From assembly GCA_034509735.1 (NCBI GenBank), contig JACGWO010000006.1, positions 32,419,141 through 32,483,140 on the forward strand: a DNA stretch of 64,000 nt, written 5' to 3'. The notes beneath the pieces were generated by a model, which ran no database searches, was not told where the DNA came from, and worked only from the letters and a program-made list of their open reading frames with translations. Position 1 is the first letter of the stretch. Every line of letters starts with the position of its first letter. Shown here piece by piece: positions 44,410 to 55,598 of this stretch. The position numbers and the translations under genes were made by a program. This stretch comes from Sesamum alatum. Lineage: Eukaryota; Streptophyta; Magnoliopsida; Lamiales; Pedaliaceae.

Positions 44410-46650
44410 TGAAAGAATGTGTGGATCGTCCCGGGAGATTAACGCGAATAGCGGAAGCGCGAAATAGTGCGTAATAAAAATTACAAAGCATAATTAAATG
44501 GAATTTAAATCATGCATAATATACATAAACGAATCAAGGGGTGTTCCCTTGATTCTCCCGGGCGTTCGGTGTATCTCATGTTCAATAAAACACAACATGG
44601 AGGCCATAGAATTGAAACTGAAAAAACAAAATTAAAGAACCTACCCGGTTGTAGTTTGGTCTTCGTTTCGGCTACATGCATTGTTCCCCGTTTTGCACCA
44701 AGATCTCAAAGAAGAGACCCTCTAAATCATCTCACTCGCTCCACCGGAAAGCAAACAACCCTTGTGCTAGCAAGAAATTATTTTGGGGAGAAGAGACATC
44801 GATACACGCTATGAATTAACGCAATAAATGTCTCTTATGTTCTTAACTTGAATAAATCAAGAAGAACAAAGTAATATTCTTGGAGAGAAGAAAGAGGGGT
44901 GGACGAATTTGAGAGGGAATTTGAGAGATGAGAGTTGTAGAGAATACTGGGTGTGAGTGTGTGTTTTTTAAGTATTTATAGAAGATGGAATTTCTATTCC
45001 TTCTCAAACTCTTCCAAAGAGACACACTTTGACTAGGATTTTGACCTAGTCAAATCCTAGTCAAATTAGGCTTTGATTAAGTCAAATTAATCATGGCCCT
45101 TCATCTCATCATTCTCTAGATCAAATCTTGTTCATCCATTTTGATGGGCTTTATGGAATGGGCCTATTTAATTCTAAATTAAATATTCCCATGGACTTTA
45201 TATTAAATCATATTTAATATACTAAGCCCATTAATTAATTAATGGAACGGACTTATTTAATTCTAAATTAAATAGTCCCATGGACTTTATATTAAATCCT
45301 ATTTAATATACCAAGCCCATTAATTAATTCCATAGAATGGGATTATTTAATTCTAAATTAAATAGTCCCATGGACTTTATATTAAATCCTATTTAATATA
45401 CTAAGCCCACTAATTAATTAATTCACCCTTTTAATCTAATTAAAAGGAAAGCCCATGCTTTATAAAATTCATAAATCTAATTTATGAACTGAAGCCCGAT
45501 TATCCCAAATAATTCATCGAGGCTTCAATCTCCAAGAAGTATAATTTAATTCCATTAAATTAAACCTTCTCCCGGAATTAATTCCAAAATTAATTCCCTT
45601 TCATTTGGTGTAGCGGGTGTGACTCTTTAGGTTCACTTTTTCAGCTAGACTTGGACCTACTTTTTGTTATTTCATAACCAAAGTAGTCCGTTACCATGGG
45701 TGGCCATCTAGCAACGGTCCATGGCACTAGAGACTAGGTGAATTTATGGTGTGAACATTTAGGCTCCGAGTTATACGCAGGTGCGGTTCTACCGACGCTC
45801 GATACGTACGGGTACAGTCCTACTGTCGCCTGTCTCCCGGCCTTTAGTCTAGGGGTCGGTTCCCATCGTTGACTAGGCAACTATGCATAATGCTCGAGAT
45901 AGGTTTAACTCGACGTAGGAAATCCTTTCCCACTACATCAAGTGCTATGGCCATAGACTTTGTGAGTCTAAACCATCTCCGAGCGCATAGGAGATCTTGC
46001 TGTCATATCCTTTGACAGAGGACAGATCCTATCTTGGAATTCACCGTTCTTACATACTCCGACTGCACTGGACGAGGCTTATGATGACCATGTGATATAA
46101 TCGATCAAATTTCACCAGATCCAAGATACAGCCTTAGTATGTAGGGGACTGCCGTGATCCTCAAGTCCGAGTACTAATCCCGTACTATCGGAACCGGGAA
46201 TACGAGTCATACCGACCAAGCCCGAGTAGCTTCTATATGACAATTCCCGCGAGTCACCTCAGTCGGCCGCTCCCTAGCAGGCCGACCCACTAACACTGCT
46301 TAGACGATCCTCGTCACCCGTCGATGAAACACGACAGCAGATGCTTAGTGCAAGTCTCAAATGGATTCTCGATGCCCTGTCTCGAGATTCCTTTGACTTG
46401 GAGTATTTCAGACTGATTCGGCGAAACTGATTTCATGAACCTACCTCCAAGCGTAGTTCCAATTTCCCGAAATGTTATCTCAGTCTGTGGGCGTTTGTTG
46501 TGACATCGTAACGATGCAAGCAGTAAGTACAACAAACTCATGCCTATGAATCCTTACTACATTCATTAACATAATATTACTTGTTCACAGATTGACGAAT
46601 GGTTCTCAGAACAGCCAATACCATTGACTTTCTGGTCACCTATTCTAACA
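44410..46650 (-). repeat. Solo copia LTR h, nested in copia C 5' LTR
   Basis: 2241 bp, starting TGAAAGAATGTGTGGATCG and ending CACCTATTCTAACA. A perfect target duplication GTACC lies at 44405-44409 and 46651-46655. It is close in sequence to LTR b. It is longer than other copies because of an internal 89-bp triplication. Confidence 0.95.
45164..45430. repeat. Three tandem 89-bp units in LTR h
   Basis: Units start at about 45164, 45254 and 45343. Each contains TTTAATTCTAAATTAAATA, CCATGGACTTTATATTAAAT and AAGCCCATTAATTAATT. LTR b has a shorter, diverged version at 16050-16180, so the expansion is largely specific to this copy. Confidence 0.85.
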
Positions 46651-47235
46651 GTACCCATTTTGGACCTAAGTGTCGGTCCGTCCTTTACTAAACGCCGCAG
46701 GGGAATCCTTCCCCACTGTTCAGTCACTGTGGCCACAGATTTTAGAGACAAGACACAAAGTATTTGTGAGACACAACTGTCAACACCTTTTGACAGGAGG
46801 CAGATCCTTTCTTGAAAACTACTGTCACTTTGTACACCGGAGTTGCACTAGATATGGCTTATGACTACTCAAGTGCATCTTGGCAATTTCTTACCATATC
46901 TAAGATACAGTCCCGATGTACAGGTAAACTCAGCAATTCCTCAAGTCAAAGGACTTGATTTGTACCGTTAGAATTGGGAACACACGTCATACCTAACCGA
47001 CCCTACTCAAGGTGCTCCGTAAGACGGTTCCCCCGAGTCACCTCAGTCAGCCGCTCCCCGGCAGGCCAACCCACTAGCATTGCTTAGACGACCCTCGTCA
47101 CCCGTCGATGAAATACGACAGCAGATGCTTAGTGCAAGTCTCAAGGGGAATCTCGGTACCCAATTTCGAGATTCCTTGACTTGGAGATTTTCAAACTGAT
47201 TCGGCGGAACTGATTTCATTGACCTACCTCCAAGC

Positions 47236-49221
47236 TGAAAGATTATGTGGATCGTCCCGGGAAAAGCGCGAATGCGGAAGCGCGGTATAATTAAAAATAA
47301 ATGCGGAATTTAAACATGCTTTTAAATTAAAACACGTTTCAAAGGGTGTGCCTTTGAAATTTCCCGGGCGTTCGGTGTATCTCATGAACGAATAACATAA
47401 AATAAATCATGGAGGCCATAGGGTTGGAAAATAAAAGAGGACGAAAATCATAAACGAGACCTACCCGTTGTCGTTTTCGTCTTCAACGGCTACACGCGTT
47501 GTTCCCCGTTTTGCACCAAGATCTCGTTCTTGAGACCCTCCAAATCGTGACACACGATCCACCCACGTATCTTGCACGTCGTGCTAGCAACGAACAAGTG
47601 TATAATTTTGGAGTGGATGAATCAATAACACATTATCAATTAATGGTATTGATTCATCAAGATTCTAATGTTCCAAGAACAAAAGAATCAAGAAAACTAT
47701 TTTCTTGAGAGAGAGAGGGGCGGACGAGAGAGATGGGAGAGAGAGAGAAACCGTGTGTGTGTGTTGTGTGTGTGTGTTGGAGTTTCATCATCATGTAAAT
47801 TGTAGGATGCTAGGGGTTTATATAGAAGAGGAGTTTAATCCTATTTAAACTCCTCTTTTAAGAACTCTAATTTGATTAGGATTTTGACCTAGTCAAAGTC
47901 CTAGTCAAACTAGTGTTTTGACCTAGTCAAAACGATCCTAGCCATCCATCTCTCCCATTAATCTCAACCGTTGATTTAATTTAATTTAATGGAAATATTT
48001 AAAACCTATTTAAATATTTCCAAGAGGCTAAAATAAATATAAATATTATTTAACCCATTAAATAAATCCCTTTGATAAATCCAATTTATCAATTTAATTC
48101 CTTCTATCAAATAGAAAGAATTATTTCTCCAAGAAAAATAAAGGTCCCGATTAAATCTAATTTAATCATTCCTTCACTCCAATATTTAATTCCAAATTAA
48201 ATATTTAATTGTGTGTGGATAGTGTGTGACTCTTTAGGTTCACCATTCAGCTAGACTTGGTCGGATTCCTAGAATCCGTCCGTTACCATGGGTGGCCATC
48301 TAGCAACGGTCCATGGCACTAGAGACTAGGTGAAATATTCAGGGATGAACATTTAGGCTCTAACAGTACGCTTGTCCTTCTGTCTTCGGTCTCATCACTT
48401 AGAGTCTAGGGCACGGAAAATGCAGGTACCCATTTTGGACCTAAGTGTCGGTCTGTCCTCACTAAACGCCGCAAGGGAAACCTTCCCTTCTGTTCAGTCA
48501 CTGTGGCCACAGTTTTAGGGACAAGACCTAGAGTATACATGAGACTCAACTGCCAAAACCTATTGACAGGAGACAGATCCTTTCTTGGAAACTACTGTCA
48601 CTTTGCACACCAGAACTGCACTAGACATGGCTTATGACTACCAAAGAGAATTCTGGCAATCTCTCACCATATCTAAGATACAGTTCTGATGTACAGGTAA
48701 ACTCAGTAATTCCTCAAGTCAAAGGACTTGACCTGTACCGTTGGAACCGGGAATACTCGTCATACCTTGCAGACCATACTCAAGGTCCTCCGTAAGACGG
48801 TTCCGCGAGTCACCTCAGTCAGCTGCGTCCTAGCAGGCTAACCCACTAACACTGCTTAGACGATCCTCGTCACCCGTCGATGAAACACGACAGCAGATGC
48901 TTAGTGCAAGTCTCAAATGGAATCCCGGTACCCATTTTCGGGATTCCTTGACTTGGAGATTTCCGGACTGATTCGGGAAGACTGATTTCATGGACCTACC
49001 TCCAAGCGTAGTCCCAGTCCCCGAAATCGAATCTCAGTCCGTGGCTCTGTTTGCGTAGTGAACAGATATGGAAAAATAGGTGCAAGTGAACACAAACAAA
49101 GTAATGCCAAATGAAAATTCACTTCTTTATTCATTAATGATTTATCAAAACACCTATAATTGTCTAGACATAGGTTACATATACCCGCCAAAATTGGCTT
49201 ACATGGTCACCTATTCTAACA
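47236..49221 (-). repeat. Solo copia LTR i, nested in copia C 5' LTR
   Basis: 1986 bp, starting TGAAAGATTATGTGGATCG and ending CACCTATTCTAACA. A perfect target duplication CAAGC lies at 47231-47235 and 49222-49226. It closely resembles the LTR of copia D (58258-60255). Confidence 0.95.
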
Positions 49222-50911
49222 CAAGCGTAGTCCCAGTCCTCGAAATGCATTTTCAGTCTGTGGGCTTTGTTTGCATAGTGAACAGTTATAAAGGAGATAA
49301 AGTGAACACAAACAAAGTACATGCCAAACGAATTTCACTTCTTATTCATTAAGGATTTATTAAAACCTCGAAATTGTTCAGACACAGGTTACAATTCGCC
49401 TACCAAGATTGGCTACATGGTCACCTATTCTAGCACCAAGATAGGATCCATCACCTGTTAGTATATGATAGTCGAGTGTCCTATTCGCTCTGAGATAGTT
49501 TAAACTCTTTGAGTTTGTGGCCACAGTGATTGGTCGAGTAGGGAATGGTTTACTACGTCGATCAATAGAGCGAATGTGTCTCGAGTTCTTGAGCATAGTT
49601 GTCTAGTCCAGGATGGGAACTGACGCCCAATTCCATGCCCTAGACTTAGACCGGGAGATGGATGATGGAAGGGCCGTACTCATGTGAAATTCGGGAGCCT
49701 AAATATTCACGCCAACATTCACCTAGTCTCTAATGTCATGGACCGTTGCTAGACGGGCACCCATGGTGACAGGCATTTTCCAATTAATGGTTAACTGGAA
49801 AATATTTAATTGAATTGGAGTCAATTGACCAATTATATTGGACATAAGCCCAAGTCTAGCTGAGGATGAACCTAAAGAGTCACACACAAATCACTATGGT
49901 ATTGGTAGAATTAATTTGGAATTAATTCTAGAGGAAACGAGTTAATTTAATTAGATTAAAATTACTTCACGGAGAAAATAAATGATTGGATCATATATTG
50001 AAAAGTTCATTTGATGGATGGTCCAAGAATTAATTAATTGGATTAGTTGATTCTTGGGCTCATGACCTATAAATTAATTGGATTAATTTATCGGGTTTGG
50101 CTTAATTAATTGATTGGATCAATTAATTAGAGTTTGGAAGGTCCAAGACTAGTAGTCCTAGTCCATGGAAAAATGCAAGTTATAGCAAATTAAAGAGAAT
50201 TTAAAACTTCTCCACATGGGAAGCACATGTGGCCAGCCATTATGTGATTTTGTGGGTGGTTTATTTGCTATAATAGTGTATAGTTATGAAGATCGTGTGT
50301 GTGTATGTAGGTTGCTTTGGATGTTAACAAGAGAAGTTGAATTTTGAATTTAACAATTCTACATACACAAAACTATTCACATAACTTGCACATGGTGTCT
50401 TGCATGAAATTTTCCATCAAAAACTCTTCAAAATCTCTAAAAATCTCTCCTTTTTGTGTTCATACCTTTTGGAAAGATTTTAACTTAAAAGCATTTCAAA
50501 GGCACTAAACAATAATGTTGTTTTGGATTGTTTCTTCTCTTTCTCTCTACTTCTATCTAGCAATAGATTAGAGAACTCTTCCATCGTGTGGGGAGACAAA
50601 TTAGAGCGATTTTAATTTAGATCCTCAAGTGAACGGAAGGAGAAACGTAAAGAGGAACAACGCACGTACCGGTTCTACGTGCAACGCACAAAATGGTCGG
50701 TTTCCATTTATATTAAATGCATCTTTTATTTTTATTTCCTTTAGCCACATGTCTAGCATTTTTTCCTATTTATTTATACTTTGACATACACCAAACGCTT
50801 GGGAACTTCAAATGGAACACCCCTTTGAATCCGTTTGAAATTATGGCTTAAATTACGCATTTTACGCTTCTGTTGCATTCCCGGGCCGTACCTGATTCTC
50901 CAATTCTTTCA

Positions 50912-51165
50912 ACTGCTTTTGCATCTCATTTGTCATAGAGGCGAGTATGAGGCTGCGGAGTTTGTGATTATCCTATCACCATATCTCGAACGTCTCAGGT
51001 TCTTCAGGCGAGGATCCATCCGGCAAAACTTGTAGAAATGGCTTGTCCATGACATAGCCTTTGTTCTCATAATCAAGGACTATCCTCAAATTGCGCAACC
51101 AGTCGTTATAGTTTATTCATTGAATTTGTTGTCTCAAGTATGCAGGATAGTGGATTCTTAGACAT
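50912..51165 (-). pseudogene. Copia A gag, N-terminal stub
   Basis: The start codon is at 51163-51165. The minus strand encodes MSKNPLSCILET and then, with frame changes, segments matching DWLRNLRIVLDYENKGYVMD and LASMTNEMQKQ. It ends at 50912 against the end of LTR e. The rest of gag and pol is missing from the window. Confidence 0.75.
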
Positions 51166-52518
51166 AATTAAATCTACATTTAAAATTAAAAGCAAACAAT
51201 CAACAAATGATAATGGTATACAAAAATAAATTAAAACCTCGGACATCCGTCATTAATCCTCCCAGTATTTCTACAAAAACACGTCACTCTAAATGTTGTT
51301 TTCGAGAAACTCTTTCCTAGTGGGCTTGAGGTCCACAAGTAAAATTCTCCATACCCCACTTTTATGATTCGCATGGAATATAACCTTGTGGAAGGTACTC
51401 CATACCATTCTCATCGAACGAGATCCCCAAGTTGTTTTTGCCTCACCTCTTAACGTGATCCCAAGGACTCCAAGCGAATCATGTTACTAGGTGTTAGACC
51501 CAACACATCAACCGAATCATAGTACTCATTGTCGCCCGCTGCGACTCGTGAGACAGGGAACACAAGAGTATATTCACTTCGTTCACAACAACCGTGCAAC
51601 TTATTTTCAGTCTAAAAAATGTGCCACAACTCGTGAGACCACATAATTGGGTGAAACCAGATTCCTCACTTTGTCATGGATGGAAGGCATGGATGAACAA
51701 TGTATGCTCAAATTCATTTATAGGGGTCTAATATTTAACTGGGTCAAACCAAGTGAGAGTTTTGTTTAATTGACCGAGACCTCATCACATATAAAAATAC
51801 TTCGCATGCTTATGAAACATGATAAATAAAACCAATCATTCATCAACCATTCCACATGCAAAATAAAAGCGTAGCACGCCCCTGTTAGATGATCACAAGC
51901 CCAGAATGTATGCGACCCACTAAGCCCGTAGTGGATCTATGGTCAATCTAAAGGTTAGCTCTATACTATTACAAGTATATTTAGAAACCCATCAGCACCC
52001 TGATGGGCCTTGCCTCTTTATCCACCATCTTTCGGACCTTCAGGCCAGCAAGTCTTTGGACCTCCATGGGCTCCTTCTTCTTGGGCTTCCTTGGTCTCCT
52101 CTTTCTTGGCCTTCCTTGGTCTCTTCATTTACTAAAAATAAAAAATACCTCACCACCACCTACTTTCATTATAATTGAAATAGAAACCCCGACGAACACC
52201 CTGGGGAGTACATGAATAGGAAGGAAGAATGCCTTATTATTCCAAGGCAAAAATAAAAGATAAGTAAATAAAAGAGGCACGCAGGCCCCACCTAACGGAA
52301 AAATAAACCATACATCCGGTCTAAGGCTCTATGATCATCCATTCTTCTATCACATTAATGCAAATAGCATTATTACACATTCCAAGTAAACATACTACCA
52401 ATCATATACATGATAACCAATATCACAAATAGCAGAAAATAAATGCAAAATCCCACACAAGAAAACTGATCATCGGTGTAATCGTTGCAAAATTTCTTGC
52501 TAGGAAAGTCCCTTCCTC
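51166..52518 (-). other. Copia A leader, gag-proximal part
   Basis: Colinear with the copia C leader at 41073-42480. It includes the hairpin at 51914-51937, the twin CACGAGTCGTG-type motifs (degenerate, near 51545 and 51620) and a decayed version of the TATA-like motif (near 51266). The leader is interrupted at 52518 by solo LTR j and resumes at 54732. Confidence 0.7.
51914..51937 (-). other. Conserved leader hairpin (copia A)
   Basis: The minus strand reads GATCCACTA-CGGGCT-TAGTGGGTC. Compared with C and D, the loop-closing G-C pair is replaced by A-U on both sides, a compensatory change that keeps the stem. The loop is unchanged. Confidence 0.55.
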
Positions 52519-54731
52519 TGAAGGACAAGTGGATCCACCCGAGAGCGCGAGGAGAAGCGAGAGAATGCGTTATTTAAAACAATACATATCAAAAGATCCC
52601 AAGGGGTGTACCATTAGGTGCTCAACCGGGCGTTCGGTGTAGAATATGTTAGTAAATATGACATATCATATAGAGCATAGATGCAAGATAAAAGAAACTA
52701 CAAGAACGTAAAGCCGAATGTTACCTCTGTAGCTTTCTTTGTATACGACTACTAGCATTGTTCCACGGCCGGAAACGTTCACCGAGTTCAAAATTATGAA
52801 CTCTCTAACGTATTCCACACCACACCGGGAGAGATCTCATTTTTCTTGCTATAGAAAAATGGACCTGGAGGAGGAGATCAAAGAAGAGACTACACTATTA
52901 AGTTAGTGTTCCTCCTTGATCTTGCTTTGTTCTTCAATTGATCCTAGATCAATAAAGCAACAAAAAAAATAGTAGAGAGAGAGAGAGGGTCAAAACTTGA
53001 GAGTAGAGAGAATGTGTGTTCTTCGTTTTTCTAGAAAAAGATGAATTATGAATTCTACACTTTGATGATAGTATACACACACACACATATATATATATAT
53101 ATAGTTAATTAATGTAATTATTGGAATGTGTCTAGGTTGATCCAAGGATGTCCAGATGCATTCCAATCAGTCCCGACTAATCATCAATCAAGCCTACCAT
53201 TTCATAAGGTATAATTTAATCATACCAAGTGAAAGAGGCTTGATTGGAGTTGATTTGTCTCTTTCCAAAAGAGACAAGTCAACTAGTCATCAAAGGCCAT
53301 GTATGGCCGATTTTTGGTGCTTCCAAATGAAGCAATTTTCGGTCATCCCCTTTTGGGAAGAATTCCAACTTCTTCTAATTCCAAAAGTGGAATCAGCACC
53401 TCCCTTGGGCCAAGATTTAATGGATCGGATATTATTGTAATCCAATTACAACAAGCCCAAGAATTAAATCCTATTTAATTCATAGTCCAATTAAATAATT
53501 TCCATTAATTTTTTAATCCAATTAAAAGATCTAAGCTTCGATTCTCTACTTAACCGATAAATCTCATTTACCGATAAAATGAGGGCCCATACAGTATCGG
53601 CTCTTCCATCCAATGGATAATCCCTTAAGTAATCCAATTACTTATCATCCTCTGAATTGACCCCAAGTCAATTCCTTCACCTCCTCGGTGATATATGTGT
53701 GACCTTTTAGGTTCACCCTCAGCTAGACTTGGGCTTATGTGCAATAGGAGCCCGTCACCATGGGTGGCCGTCTAGCAACGGTTCATGGCACTAGAGACTA
53801 GGTGAATATTGGCATGAACATTTAGGCACCTATTCCGTATGGGTGCGGTCCTTCCATCTACCGTCTCCCGGCCTTAGTCTAGAGTATGAAATTAAGCGTC
53901 GGTTCCCATCCTTGACTAGGCGTCTATGCTTAATACTCAAGCCTACGCATGCCTCATTGCATCGACACAGTAAACTATTTCCTGCTCGATCAACCACGGC
54001 GGCAGGTTTAAGCAGCATGAACATGTGTCCAAGTGCATAGGAGATACCTCTATCACATACTAACAGGGGACAGATCCTCTTCTTGAAACCCATCGTCCTC
54101 GCTACACATTCTGACTGCATTGGACAAGGCTTATAATGAACCTATCTGCGACATGATCATCTCTCGCCAGATCCAAGATAGAGCCATCGTGTGCACGTGA
54201 CTGTAGTGGTTCCTGAAGTCTGAGGACTACTCTCATACTACCGGAATCGGGAAAATCCAATCTTACCGACCAAGCCTCCAAAACTTCCATATGATGATCC
54301 CCGCAAGTCAGCTTAGTCGGCTCGACCTTAGTCGACCAACCCACCAAGATCGTATAGCGTCCCACACCTGTCTTCGATGAAACACGGCACTCATCCAATG
54401 AATACGACTCTTGGTGCAAGTCTCTATAGCACTCTCGATGCCCTGTCTCGAGGTCCTCGATTTGGAACGTTTCAGACCCAACTTATTATCACATAGTGTC
54501 ATAACCACCATTCAATGCGTAGCCCAACTGCATGAGTTGTTCACGTGGTCTATGGGCTTCGTTGTGATATATGTAAAATGACATTTAACATATGGAAATG
54601 AGCACAACAAAGATGATACCAATGGTAACGAATACTCATTTTATTCATTACATAATATTACATTACATCTAGTTGTCAAATAAATTACAAAAATGTCAAA
54701 CCAATTGGCTTTGTGGTCACCTATTCTAACA
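52519..54731 (-). repeat. Solo copia LTR j, nested in copia A leader
   Basis: 2213 bp, starting TGAAGGACAAGTGGATCCAC and ending CACCTATTCTAACA. The flanks TCCTC (left) and TCCTT (right) form a target duplication with one mismatch. It belongs to a more diverged subfamily, with a (CA)n(TA)n tract at about 53075-53105. Confidence 0.88.
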
Positions 54732-55585
54732 TCCTTATCATCAAGACAATATTGAATTTTAGGAGGTTCCCAACCCCAACCAAAATAAAATATTTCAAGA
54801 TAATATTTCTTAGGAAAATATGCAAAAAAATAATTGGTAATTTTTTCAAAAAACATTCTCACGAAAATAGCACAAAACAGAAAAAATGGCCACGACGGCC
54901 GCCATCAATAGCCTCAGCCTGGCCGAGCGCAGTGCGCGTGTGCGCGCAGGCATCCCTTGCTTGCGCGTTGTGCGCTTGCGCCCCCAGCCAGGGCACTAGG
55001 TCCCCGACAATATGCCTGTGCACCACTGCCTGTGCGCCCGGCCGCCGTGCGTGCGATCAGGCGGCCCAGCCTATTGCCCGCGCATGCTGGGCGCACTAGC
55101 CGGGCGACTGCGAGCAAGCTCCCTTGCCTGCGCGCGCGCGCCTGGCTACATGCCTTGCGCGCGGCCGACGGACCGCGACTATCCTTCACGAGCACTGGCC
55201 AGGCGGCATAGCGTAGGCTCCCCTTGCACACGCGATTAGCAGGCCCGTGTGCCATGCGCGCGTGCTGTGTGTGCTGGCCGAGCGGCCGTGCGCATGCTCC
55301 CCTGCCTACGACGCAGGCCTGGCGATGTACTTTGTGCGCGTGATCGGCAGTCGACTCCCCCCCGTCGTCGTTTCCCGTTTGTGTTAATATTTTTCTCCAC
55401 CCTTTTCCGAAGAAAAACAAGAAAATGGCTCAAGAAAGAAATAACTCCAAGATTAACTGTTTAAGTGCAAAATTAGCGCAAGTATTTCTACAATTATCAA
55501 CATGCTTCAATATGAAAATCAAACCACATAGATCATGCTCGAACACGTATAGCACGTAAAATCCTAGGCCTATACGCCGAATCGG
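54732..55585 (-). other. Copia A leader, LTR-proximal part with GC-rich block
   Basis: Continues the leader after solo LTR j. The GC-rich block spans about 54890-55370 and contains hairpin motifs of the same type as in C and D, though more decayed (for example the complement of GCATGCTCCCCTGCCTACG near 55290). Confidence 0.68.
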
Positions 55586-55597
55586 GCTCTGATACCA
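55586..55597 (-). other. Copia A primer-binding site
   Basis: Minus-strand TGGTATCAGAGC, one base from the 5' LTR, matching the initiator tRNA-Met 3' end as in C and D. Confidence 0.9.
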
Positions 55598-55598
55598 C

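Larger units (their letters stand above)
35051..49435 (-). mobile_element. Copia C: complete Ty1/copia element with two solo LTRs in its 5' LTR
   Basis: The 3' LTR is at 35051-37041 and the 5' LTR at 43267-49435, both starting TGAAAGCCTAGGGTAGGC on the plus strand. A perfect target duplication CCAAG flanks the element (35046-35050 and 49436-49440). On the minus strand lie primer site, a leader of about 2.2 kb, gag, protease, integrase, reverse transcriptase, RNase H and polypurine tract, the Ty1/copia order with integrase before RT. By eye there are roughly 25-30 differences in the first 380 aligned LTR bases, so the element is old. Stops and frameshifts inactivate the polyprotein. Confidence 0.93.
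43267..49435 (-). repeat. Copia C 5' LTR, split by solo LTRs h and i
   Basis: The pieces are 43267-44409, 46656-47235 and 49227-49435, together about 1.93 kb and colinear with the 3' LTR at 35051-37041. The two gaps are exactly the nested solo LTRs with their GTACC and CAAGC duplications. The outer terminal sequence is CACCTATTCTAGCA. Confidence 0.9.
32167..50911 (+). mobile_element. Copia B: truncated tandem of two LTRs, containing copia C
   Basis: In plus orientation the order is pol 3' end and polypurine tract (32190-32277), LTR d (32278-34280), about 125 bp including a second pol 3' end and polypurine tract (34281-34405), then LTR e (34406-50911, interrupted by C). Each LTR is thus preceded by a polypurine tract, while the sequence after LTR d lacks a primer site. 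This is the signature of a tandem copia array (LTR-internal-LTR) that lost most internal sequence. The left end is not an LTR, so the 5' part was deleted together with part of A. Confidence 0.68.
34406..50911 (+). repeat. Copia B LTR e, split by copia C
   Basis: The pieces 34406-35050 and 49441-50911 together form an LTR of about 2.1 kb. It starts TGTTAGAGTAGGTGACCAG and ends CCAATTCTTTCA. The split carries the copia C target duplication CCAAG. It is one of the more diverged LTRs of the family, with an unusual 3' end (TTCCCGGGCCG...). Immediately after 50911 lies the minus-strand gag of copia A. Confidence 0.78.

Noticed and set aside
54914..55420. 168-codon open frame in the copia A leader
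   Set aside because: Same composition effect in the GC-rich block; no start context, no domain, and no counterpart frame in C or D.
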